This document shows, piece by piece, positions 9,870-17,108 of a stretch of DNA of 64,000 nucleotides. Below the pieces are notes generated by a model. That model was given only the letters and a program-made list of their open reading frames with translations. It made no database searches and was not told where the DNA came from. The position numbers were made by a program, and so were the translations under genes. The stretch comes from Homoserinimonas sedimenticola (GTDB taxonomy: Bacteria > Actinomycetota > Actinomycetes > Actinomycetales > Microbacteriaceae), in contig NZ_JAPELL010000002.1 of NCBI RefSeq assembly GCF_026094475.1, positions 186,001 to 250,000 on the forward strand, given 5' to 3'. How positions within the stretch are numbered: position 1 is the first letter of the stretch; every line of letters begins with the position of its first letter.

Positions 9870-10886
9870 CTAGCTCGCGGGGTTGGCGTCGCCCCGCCGC
9901 TCGCGCTCGTCGAGCATCGCCTCGACCTCGTCCACTGCGAGCACGGGCATCGTGTTGTGGGCGATCGTCTGGTCCATGTCGTGCTCGACGCGGTCCACGA
10001 GGTTGTGCAGCATCGCGACCGCATCGTCGACGATTCCGCTGTCGCGCAGCTGGCTGCCGTGCAGCAGCCACTTGGCAAGCTCGAGCTCGGAGTAGAGGCG
10101 GGCCCGCTGTGCGATCTGGCGGTCGCTCGAGCCGCGCGCCAACTGGTAGGCGTCGAGAGCGGATTCCGCGACATCCGTGTTCCTGGCGGAGAGCAGCCAT
10201 GCGAGGTCGCGCGCGGGGTCATCCACCGAGAGGGCGTGCCATCCGGTGATGCCGGAGACCTCGTTGCCGGAGCGCAGGAAGGAGTCGGCCGTTAGCGCGC
10301 CGTTGATGACGGTCGGCAGGAACTGCCAGAGAGCCGAATCCTCGGTTGCGCGCTCCCAGCGGCGAAGCAGCGCGACGGGCACGAGGTTGGTCGCGGAGGC
10401 ACGGTCGAGCACGGAGACGAGGGAGCGCAGCGACTCCTGCGGCGAATGCACGGGCAGGCCGGCGTCGCCCACGAAACTCGTCGGCAGGGTGTGGATGGCG
10501 GCGATCGCCCGGCCGATGGATGTCGCAAGGCCCTCGCCTGCCGGGATCGCGTCGAGCCGCACGCGATCGCCGTAGACGAACTCGGTCACGACGGCGCGGG
10601 TCGTACCGACGGGCGTCTGCCCCGCGAAGCGGGTGACCTCGAAGGGCAGGCGGCCGCGCACCCCGACGCTGAGGGCGCGCAGGGCGAGGAGATCCTGGGA
10701 CTGTTCGGCCTCGGCCCGCTCAGACTTGGCGACGCGCACCACCCAGTGGCGACCATCCGCCCCCGTCACGACGGCGGAGTCGAAATCGCTCTCGTCTCCC
10801 GCGTCATAGCCGCCCACCTCGCGGGCGTCCAATCCCTCGACGGCGGCGGTAGCCAACGCGGCTAGAGTGAGTAGCGATCTGGCCAT
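9870..10886 (-). CDS. Aminoglycoside-phosphotransferase-fold protein, probably catalytically dead
   Basis: Protein of 338 residues with the APH/kinase-like fold: WVVRVAKSE resembles the ATP-binding Lys strand, and TEFVYGDRV and AIGRAIAAIHTLP match the hinge and helix before the active site. In place of the usual HGDL-x-x-x-N catalytic loop the sequence reads NGALTADSF, and in place of the DFG/IDW-type metal site it reads ITGWHALSVDDPARDLAWL. Catalytic His/Asp and the metal Asp are therefore missing. Only the DPARDLAWL tail motif is kept. It lies between adnB and nudC on the opposite strand. A regulatory or ligand-binding role is inferred. Confidence 0.75.
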   Translation of the reverse strand: MARSLLTLAALATAAVEGLDAREVGGYDAGDESDFDSAVVTGADGRHWVVRVAKSERAEAEQSQDLLALRALSVGVRGRLPFEVTRFAGQTPVGTTRAVVTEFVYGDRVRLDAIPAGEGLATSIGRAIAAIHTLPTSFVGDAGLPVHSPQESLRSLVSVLDRASATNLVPVALLRRWERATEDSALWQFLPTVINGALTADSFLRSGNEVSGITGWHALSVDDPARDLAWLLSARNTDVAESALDAYQLARGSSDRQIAQRARLYSELELAKWLLHGSQLRDSGIVDDAVAMLHNLVDRVEHDMDQTIAHNTMPVLAVDEVEAMLDERERRGDANPAS

Positions 10887-10975
10887 GTAGACAGGCTAGG
10901 TCGATTCAGGCCGCCCCGGGCAGAACGCCACGCGCACGGCGTGCCAGTACATGTCATTCACGAGATCGGTTCCGC

Positions 10976-11977
10976 ATGCTTGATCGACCCTCCGAGCGTC
11001 TCCCGGTGTGGCGGTCCGAGCTCGATCGGGATGCCCTCGTCCGCATGCGGCCCGACGCTCTCTCCCTGCTCCTTGCAGACGCGGCGACCCGTGTGCTGCT
11101 CGTGCGGCGCGGCTCGGCCCTCGTCGACTCGGGAGGGCTTGCCCTGCAGCCGCTCGCGGCCCTGCCCGAGGGCGCCGTCGAGAGGGCGGATGCGGTGGTC
11201 TACCTCGGCAGGACGCTCACGGAGAGGCCAAGCGCGCCGCGGGGCGCCCCGATCCTGGCGGTCGCGGTCGATCAGGAGACGGCCGACTCCCTCACGGATG
11301 CCCAGCCGGATGCGCAGCGGGATGCGCAGCCGGGTGCGCAGCCGGATGCCCAGTGGGCGAACCTGCGCACCTTCGGCTCCAGCGCGAGCCGCTTCGACAT
11401 CGAGGCGCTCACGCAGGCGCTCGCCCTCATCAACTGGCATGCCTCCCACGGCTTCTCGCCTCGGACGGGCGTGGCAACCGAGCCGGTGCACGCGGGCTGG
11501 GTGCGGCGCGGGGTCGACCCCGATCACGACATCTACCCCCGGATCGACCCCTCGGTCATCGTCGCGGTCCTCGATGCGGAGGACCGCATCCTGCTCGGCT
11601 CGAATGCGATGTGGGAGAAGAACCGCTTCTCGCTGCTCGCCGGTTTCGTGGAACCGGGGGAGTCGCTCGAGGCGGCGGTCGAGCGGGAGATCCTGGAGGA
11701 GAGCGGCCTGCGGGTGACGGATGCCCGCTACCTCGGCTCGCAGCCGTGGCCGTTCCCTGCCTCCCTCATGCTCGGCTTCACGGCGCGCGTCGAGGGTGGC
11801 GAGCTGCGCCCCGACGGGGAGGAGATCCTCGACCTGCGCTGGTTCAGCAGGCAGGAGCTCGCAGCATCCCTCGACCAGATCGTCCTGCCGGGGCGTGTCT
11901 CGATCGCGCGGGCGATCATCGAGCACTGGTTCGGCGGCGAGATCGAGGATGGCGCGGCGGGCGGGTGGTCCCGATGA
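10976..11977 (+). CDS. nudC: NAD(+) diphosphatase, NudC type
   Basis: Nudix hydrolase of 333 residues that cleaves NAD(H) to NMN(H) and AMP and can decap NAD-RNA in characterised relatives. It has a full Nudix box (from GFVEPGESLEAA to EILEESGL, about residues 222-244) and the NADH-specific SQPWPFPASLMLGF. The zinc ribbon found in E. coli NudC between the N-terminal and Nudix domains has no cysteines here (FSPRTG in the expected place). A Asp-Ala-Gln-Pro run at residues about 105-123 comes from a 12-bp tandem repeat. It overlaps the helicase gene downstream by 4 bp. Confidence 0.92.
   Translation: MLDRPSERLPVWRSELDRDALVRMRPDALSLLLADAATRVLLVRRGSALVDSGGLALQPLAALPEGAVERADAVVYLGRTLTERPSAPRGAPILAVAVDQETADSLTDAQPDAQRDAQPGAQPDAQWANLRTFGSSASRFDIEALTQALALINWHASHGFSPRTGVATEPVHAGWVRRGVDPDHDIYPRIDPSVIVAVLDAEDRILLGSNAMWEKNRFSLLAGFVEPGESLEAAVEREILEESGLRVTDARYLGSQPWPFPASLMLGFTARVEGGELRPDGEEILDLRWFSRQELAASLDQIVLPGRVSIARAIIEHWFGGEIEDGAAGGWSR
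11293..11353 (+). repeat. 12-bp tandem repeat inside nudC
   Basis: About five imperfect copies of a GATGC[C/G]CAGC[C/G]G-type unit encode a repeating D-A-Q-[P/R] linker in NudC. The frame is preserved because the unit is a multiple of three, so copy number can change without breaking the enzyme. Confidence 0.8.
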
Positions 11978-13728
11978 ACCAGCCGCCGGGACCGGATGCC
12001 CTCCTCTCCCACCTCGACGAGGAGCAGCGTGAGGCGGCGCAGGCCACACACGGCGCCGTCTGCATGCTGGCGGGAGCGGGGACGGGTAAGACCACGGCTA
12101 TCACGCACCGGATCGCCTATGGCGTCGCGACGGGCGTCTACCCGCCCAACCGGGTCATGGCCCTCACCTTCACGTCGAAGTCGGCGGGGGAGTTGCGAGC
12201 GCGTCTCGCCCGCCTCGGTGCGGGGGGCGTCTCCGCGCGCACCTTCCATGCCTCGGCCCTCGCCCAGCTCGGCTATTTCTGGCCGCAGGTGATCGGGGGC
12301 GTCATGCCGCGCATCCTCGAGAGCAAGGGGCGCCTTCTCGGTCAGGCCGCCGAGCGGCTGCGCCTGCGCCTCGACACGGCGACCCTGCGCGACCTCGCGG
12401 CGGAGATCGAGTGGCGCAAGGTCTCGCGGCTGAGCCTCGCCGAGTATGCCCTGGCGGAGCGCGCGATGCCTCCCCAGCTGGATCTTGAGCGGATGCTCGA
12501 CCTGCAACAGGCATATGAGGACCTCAAGGATGAGCGGCGCCAGCTCGACTTCGAGGACGTGCTGCTGGCGACGGCCGGAATGATCGAGTCCGAGCCGCGC
12601 GTGGCGGAGCAGGTGAGGGAGCAGTACCGCTTCTTCGTCGTCGACGAGTATCAGGATGTCTCGCCGCTGCAGCACTACCTGCTCCAGCTCTGGCTGGGCG
12701 ATCGTCGCGACGTGTGCGTCGTGGGCGATGCGAGCCAGACGATCTACTCCTTCGCGGGGGCCTCGTCGCGCTTCCTGCTGCGCTTCCCCTCCGACTACCC
12801 CGAGGCGACGGTTGTGCGGCTCGAGCGCAACTACCGCTCGAGCCCGCCCATCGTGGATACGGCAAACCGGCTGATGCGCGACCGGCCCGGGGCTCTCGTG
12901 CTGCACCCGGCCGCCCGGGGGGTGCGCAGTGCTTCGCCGCAAGAGGCACCGAGCGTTGCCGTCTACGACAATGACATGGCGGAAGCCCGCGCGGTCGCCC
13001 GAGCGATCGAGGCCGAAATCGCCGCCGGCCGCCGCCCGCAGGACATCGCGGTGCTGTACCGGGTGAATTCGCAGGCGCTCGCCGTGAGCACGGCGCTCGG
13101 TGATCTGGGCGTCAGCACGCGCGTGACGGGGGCGGCACGTTTCTTCGAACTCCCCGAGGTCAAGCAGGCTGTCATGATGCTCAAGGGTGCCGTCGTGGGG
13201 GGCGTGCCGGAGCCGCTCTTCAAGACTGTGAGCGATGTCGTGCGTTCGCTCGGCTGGACGCAGGAGGCGCCCGAGGCGCGCGGTGCCGTGCGCGACCGCT
13301 GGGAGTCGCTCAACACGATCATGGCGCTTGCCGAGGAGATGGGCCCGCGCACGACCCTGCGCGCCTTCGTGGATGACCTCGCGCACCGCGCGGCGACGCA
13401 GAACGAGCCCACTCAGCGCGCCGTGACGCTCGCGACCATTCATGCGGCGAAGGGCCTCGAGTGGGAGAGCGTGCACCTGATCGGTCTGAGCGAGGGCCTG
13501 CTCCCCATCAGCTATGCGGCTGACGAGGAGGCGATCGAGGAGGAGCGGCGGCTGCTCTATGTCGGCATCACACGAGCGCGCGAACGGCTGGCTCTCTCCT
13601 GGTCGCGGGGGCAGCAGCGAAGTGGCGATCGGCAGCCGAGCCGCTTCCTGGCGGAGCTGCGCAGCCGCACTCCGGATGCACCGCCCACTCGCGCGTCGTC
13701 CGCTGCCCCGTTTCGTGGTCGATCGTGA
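11974..13728 (+). CDS. UvrD2-like ATP-dependent DNA helicase without HRDC domain
   Basis: Superfamily 1A 3'-5' DNA helicase, 584 residues from the ATG that overlaps the nudC stop (ATGA). Motifs are GAGTGKTTA (about 33-41), LTFTSKSAGEL, VVDEYQDVS (about 222), GDASQTIYSFAGAS, RNYRSS, TIHAAKGLEWE and YVGITRARE. Position between nudC and a metalloprotease gene matches uvrD2 of mycobacteria. Mycobacterial UvrD2 (about 700 residues) continues into a tetracysteine and HRDC region, and this protein stops soon after the motor core. The last 161 bp overlap the 3' end of the opposite-strand gene. Confidence 0.9.
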   Translation: MNQPPGPDALLSHLDEEQREAAQATHGAVCMLAGAGTGKTTAITHRIAYGVATGVYPPNRVMALTFTSKSAGELRARLARLGAGGVSARTFHASALAQLGYFWPQVIGGVMPRILESKGRLLGQAAERLRLRLDTATLRDLAAEIEWRKVSRLSLAEYALAERAMPPQLDLERMLDLQQAYEDLKDERRQLDFEDVLLATAGMIESEPRVAEQVREQYRFFVVDEYQDVSPLQHYLLQLWLGDRRDVCVVGDASQTIYSFAGASSRFLLRFPSDYPEATVVRLERNYRSSPPIVDTANRLMRDRPGALVLHPAARGVRSASPQEAPSVAVYDNDMAEARAVARAIEAEIAAGRRPQDIAVLYRVNSQALAVSTALGDLGVSTRVTGAARFFELPEVKQAVMMLKGAVVGGVPEPLFKTVSDVVRSLGWTQEAPEARGAVRDRWESLNTIMALAEEMGPRTTLRAFVDDLAHRAATQNEPTQRAVTLATIHAAKGLEWESVHLIGLSEGLLPISYAADEEAIEEERRLLYVGITRARERLALSWSRGQQRSGDRQPSRFLAELRSRTPDAPPTRASSAAPFRGRS

Positions 13729-14416
13729 CCGCGCTCGCGCTTGACGGCGTCGGGGATGCGAGGCGCGCCTCGACGATCCGCACGACCTGACTCACGATCT
13801 CGCCAGCAAAGAGTGGCGTGTCGACGGCGGATGCCCGTCCCCACAGTTGCGACGCCATGGCGGGCCAGGCCGGATCCTCGTCGCGCCGATGCAACTCGAG
13901 GCAGTGCAGGCACGCTGTGACTCCCGGCTCCACGAGTGGCCCGAGCCGGGCCGCGCGGTCGCCGAGCACGAGCGAGAGGTGGGGAACGTCGCGGCTCAGC
14001 CAGCGCCCTCGCTCGCCCGGGTCGACGACGTAGTGGCCCACGATGATCGTGAGGTCGGGCCGCGACGCCGCGTCCTCCTGGAGGAAGCCCCGCTCGGCGA
14101 GCGTGTAGCGGATGCGGTCAGCGACGACGCCCGAGCCTGTCACGACGACATCCCCCACGGGAGGGCGCTGCTCAGCCCGCTCGAGGGCCGGCTCGACGCG
14201 GCGCAGCAGCTCGTGCGCCTCCGTCACGGGAGCCTCGGCCGATTCGGCCATGAGGGCGAGGGACTCGACCGTCGTGCCGCCGACGAGGGCGGCGAGCATC
14301 CGCTCGTGAAGGTTGCTGAGGCGCTCCAGCACGACGACGGCGCGATCGACCCCGAGCTGGAGGGTGTCGGGGGAGCGCCAGACGAGGGGCAGCCGGGGGT
14401 CGAGTCTGAGGGGCAC
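13568..14416 (-). CDS. E1-like / cyclodehydratase-like (TOMM leader-binding type) protein
   Basis: Protein of 282 residues. The N-terminal part resembles the winged-helix or leader-binding region seen in ThiF-like cyclodehydratase partners. The middle has a Rossmann-like VVVTGSGVVADRIRYTLAERG. Four cysteines in CLHC (about 180) and HPECGC (about 250) look like a structural zinc site, as in E1-like proteins. Actinobacterial relatives next to uvrD2 are often named TOMM precursor leader peptide-binding protein, but no precursor peptide or YcaO gene is present here, so a housekeeping role is more likely. The C-terminal 30 residues overlap the helicase gene. Confidence 0.72.
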   Translation of the reverse strand: MPLRLDPRLPLVWRSPDTLQLGVDRAVVVLERLSNLHERMLAALVGGTTVESLALMAESAEAPVTEAHELLRRVEPALERAEQRPPVGDVVVTGSGVVADRIRYTLAERGFLQEDAASRPDLTIIVGHYVVDPGERGRWLSRDVPHLSLVLGDRAARLGPLVEPGVTACLHCLELHRRDEDPAWPAMASQLWGRASAVDTPLFAGEIVSQVVRIVEARLASPTPSSASAVTIDHETGQRTTREWAVHPECGCAAPPGSGSAADRHFAAAPATRREPAVRALV

Positions 14417-14475
14417 AGGGGAATCATGCGCCAGCCGCGGGAGGGACGCCGCGGATTATCCACAGGCGCTGCGAC

Positions 14476-15825
14476 TCAGTCCTCTCGGGGTCGGTCCCCG
14501 TCCTCGTCGCCCAGGAGGTCCTCGATGGCGCGATCGATATCGTCGAGTTCGGGTTCTGCGCGTGTAAGGCGCTCGATGAGGGCCTCCGGCCGGTCGATGT
14601 CTTCCGAGGTGGGCACGACGTCGGGGTGCGCCCAGAGCGCGTCGCGCTCTTCCGCACCCACGGCATCCGTCACCTTCTGCCACATCGCGGCGGCCTCGCG
14701 CAGCCGACGCGGCCGCAGCTCGAGGCCGACGAGGGTCGCGAAGGCCGACTCTGCGGGACCACCGGCGGCTCGACGCCGCCGCACCATCTCCGCGATCGCG
14801 GTGCTTGAGGGCAGACGCGTCGTCGCGCGTGCGGTGACGGTGTCGACCCAGCCCTCAATCAGGGCGAGGATCGTCTCGAGGCGCCCGAGGGCGGCGAGCT
14901 GGGCATCCGTCTTGGGCGGGATGAGGGCGCCGCTCGCGAGCGCCTCACGCAGTTGCTCGGGGTTGGAGGGGTCGAGGTCGGCAGCGAGGTCCTGTAGGGG
15001 CTCCGTGTCGATGTGGATGCCGCGGGCATAATCCGTGATGGCGCTGATGAGCTGCAGGCGCAGCCACTTGGCGTGACGGAAGAGCCGGGCGTGTGCCAGT
15101 TCCCGCACGGCGAGGTAGAGCTGCACCTGGTCGGCGGGGATGTCGAGTCCCTCGCCGAAGGCCGCGATGTTCTGCGGCAGGACAGCGGCCTGATGGTCGC
15201 TCGAGTCGCCCGAGGTGAGCAGGGGGATGCCGATGTCGCCGCCCGAGACCACCTCGGTCGAGAGCTGGCCGACGACGTGGCCGAGCTGCATCGCGAAGAG
15301 GGTGCCGCCGATATTGCGCATGAGCTGTCCCGCATTCGCAAGCATGCCCGCGAGTTCCTCGGGGGCTTGATCCCGGATGACGTCGGTGAGGGCGTCGGCG
15401 ATGCTCGTGGCGACGGGCTCGGCGAGCTGCGTCCAGACGGGCATGGTCGCCTCGACCCACTGCTCTCGCGTGAGGAGGTGGGGCTCGCTCGTGAGTTCCG
15501 CGATCGAGGTGACCTCCCCGAGCCACAGCGCCGCAACGCCGAGCACCTGCTGCGTCGCCTCGCGGTCGGCGGGCGTCACGGTCGCGCTCGTGGAGGCGGA
15601 GATGGCTTTCGCCTGATCGAGGGCGATGCTCCAGTTGACTCCGTCGCCGCCCTGCTGGATGGCGCCCTGCAGCTGACTGATCATCTGCGCGATGAGCGCG
15701 GGGTCGTCGGGCAGCCCAGCGGCTCCCGCGAGGCGGCGCGGGTCGATCTCCGCATTGCCGGAGAGAAGCTCCCGCAACATGTCGCGGAGTTCGTCGCCGG
15801 GGTCTCGCTGGGAATCGTCAGACAT
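14476..15825 (-). CDS. Zinc-dependent metalloprotease-like protein (TIGR03624/DUF2342 type)
   Basis: Actinobacterial protein of 449 residues in the family annotated as putative hydrolase or zinc-dependent metalloprotease (M. tuberculosis Rv3195). The family-specific region VRELAHARLFRHAKWLRLQL (about 223-242) contains the conserved E-x-A-H helix in place of a classical HExxH. The N-terminus is acidic and low-complexity (DELRDMLRELLSG). Proteolytic activity has not been shown to my knowledge. It is divergent from the PDZ protease gene, with 74 bp between them. Confidence 0.83.
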   Translation of the reverse strand: MSDDSQRDPGDELRDMLRELLSGNAEIDPRRLAGAAGLPDDPALIAQMISQLQGAIQQGGDGVNWSIALDQAKAISASTSATVTPADREATQQVLGVAALWLGEVTSIAELTSEPHLLTREQWVEATMPVWTQLAEPVATSIADALTDVIRDQAPEELAGMLANAGQLMRNIGGTLFAMQLGHVVGQLSTEVVSGGDIGIPLLTSGDSSDHQAAVLPQNIAAFGEGLDIPADQVQLYLAVRELAHARLFRHAKWLRLQLISAITDYARGIHIDTEPLQDLAADLDPSNPEQLREALASGALIPPKTDAQLAALGRLETILALIEGWVDTVTARATTRLPSSTAIAEMVRRRRAAGGPAESAFATLVGLELRPRRLREAAAMWQKVTDAVGAEERDALWAHPDVVPTSEDIDRPEALIERLTRAEPELDDIDRAIEDLLGDEDGDRPRED

Positions 15826-15899
15826 GCCGACTACGCTAGCCGCTGCATCCCCAACGATGCCTGTGTTTTGACCCGAGGCGGCCGTCCCACCGTGCGCCC

Positions 15900-17030
15900 G
15901 TGGCGAACAGCCCCGAAAGGACCACGGTGCCGCTCCTCCCTCCGCCCGACGGCCGGGCGTCTTCCCCTGCCCCGACGCGCCGTGCGCGGGCCGGGTGGTG
16001 GTTCCTGGTGCTGGCCCTCCTCGGCGTTGTCGTGCTCTCCTTCGTGCCGACCCCGTACGTCATCCAGCAGCCGGGCCCCGTCTACGACACGCTCGGCTCG
16101 GTGGAGATCGACGGCGAAGCGACCGACCTCATCGAGATCGACGCCGAGACCTATGAGACGAGCGGAAGCCTCGATCTGCTCACCGTCAATGTCGTGGGCA
16201 GTCGTGCGACCCGCACGGGATGGTTCTCGGTCGTGAGCGCCTGGCTCGATCCGAGCCGTTCCGTGCTGCCTCTCGACTCCGTCTACCCCGAGGGCACGAG
16301 TTTCGAGGATGCGGAGGAGGCCAGCCGCGTCGACATGGAGAACTCCAAGCGGGAGGCGGTCGCGGCCGCCCTGCGCGAGCTCGGCTACACCGTCGAGGGC
16401 ACCCTGACGATCGCGAGCGTCGCGGAAGGTTACCCGGCGGACGGGGTCATCGAGCCGGGCGACACGATCGTGAGCGTCGACGGGGAGGCCCACTCCGACG
16501 TCTCAGCCCTGCGCGAGGCGCTCGCCGTGCACGGCACCGAGAGTGCCGCAGCCCTGACCCTGCTGCGTGACGGCGAGACACTCGAGGTGGAGGTCACTCC
16601 CGTGCTCTCCGAGGGCAGCGACCCCATCCCCGTGCTCGGCGTCGGCGTGCAGGTGGAGTATGACTTCCCCGTCGACGTTGACATCACCCTCGACAGCGTC
16701 GGCGGCCCCTCCGCGGGCATGATGTTCGCGCTCGGCATCGTCGACAAGCTGAGCCCGGGGGATGCCACGGGCGGCGAGATCATCGCGGGCACCGGCACGA
16801 TCACCGCGACGGGTGAAGTGGGCCCGATCGGTGGAGTGCGCCAGAAGATGTACGGTGCGCTCGGCGCGGGGGCGGACTGGATGCTCGTGCCCTCGCGCAA
16901 CTGCAGCGAGGTCGCGGGCAATGAGCCGTCTGGCTTGCGGGTCATCCCCGTCGAGACACTGACGGATGCCCTCGCGGCGCTCGAATCGATCAGCGGGGGG
17001 CAGCCGGAGTCCCTCGCCTCCTGCCCGTGA
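15900..17030 (+). CDS. Membrane-anchored PDZ and Lon-like (S16) protease
   Basis: Protein of 376 residues starting at GTG. One transmembrane helix (about 32-50) anchors an extracytoplasmic PDZ domain (about 150-225, GYPADGVIEPGDTIVSVDG) and a Lon-type serine protease domain. The catalytic dyad is visible: Ser271 in GGPSAGMMF and Lys316 in VRQKMYGA. It lacks the Lon AAA+ module. Equivalent to M. tuberculosis Rv3194c. It precedes the UPF0182 gene by 78 bp, a pairing conserved in actinobacteria. Confidence 0.92.
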   Translation: MANSPERTTVPLLPPPDGRASSPAPTRRARAGWWFLVLALLGVVVLSFVPTPYVIQQPGPVYDTLGSVEIDGEATDLIEIDAETYETSGSLDLLTVNVVGSRATRTGWFSVVSAWLDPSRSVLPLDSVYPEGTSFEDAEEASRVDMENSKREAVAAALRELGYTVEGTLTIASVAEGYPADGVIEPGDTIVSVDGEAHSDVSALREALAVHGTESAAALTLLRDGETLEVEVTPVLSEGSDPIPVLGVGVQVEYDFPVDVDITLDSVGGPSAGMMFALGIVDKLSPGDATGGEIIAGTGTITATGEVGPIGGVRQKMYGALGAGADWMLVPSRNCSEVAGNEPSGLRVIPVETLTDALAALESISGGQPESLASCP

Positions 17031-17108
17031 CGGCGCCCAGCATTCGCTCCACGGTGACCCCTTAAGATGGGCCCTATCCCGACCCGAGCACCGAGCCAGG
17101 AGTAACGC

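Noticed and set aside
13568-14416. RiPP (thiazole/oxazole) biosynthesis cluster
   Set aside because: Only the E1-like protein is present; no YcaO, dehydrogenase or precursor peptide gene lies nearby, and the position is a conserved housekeeping locus.
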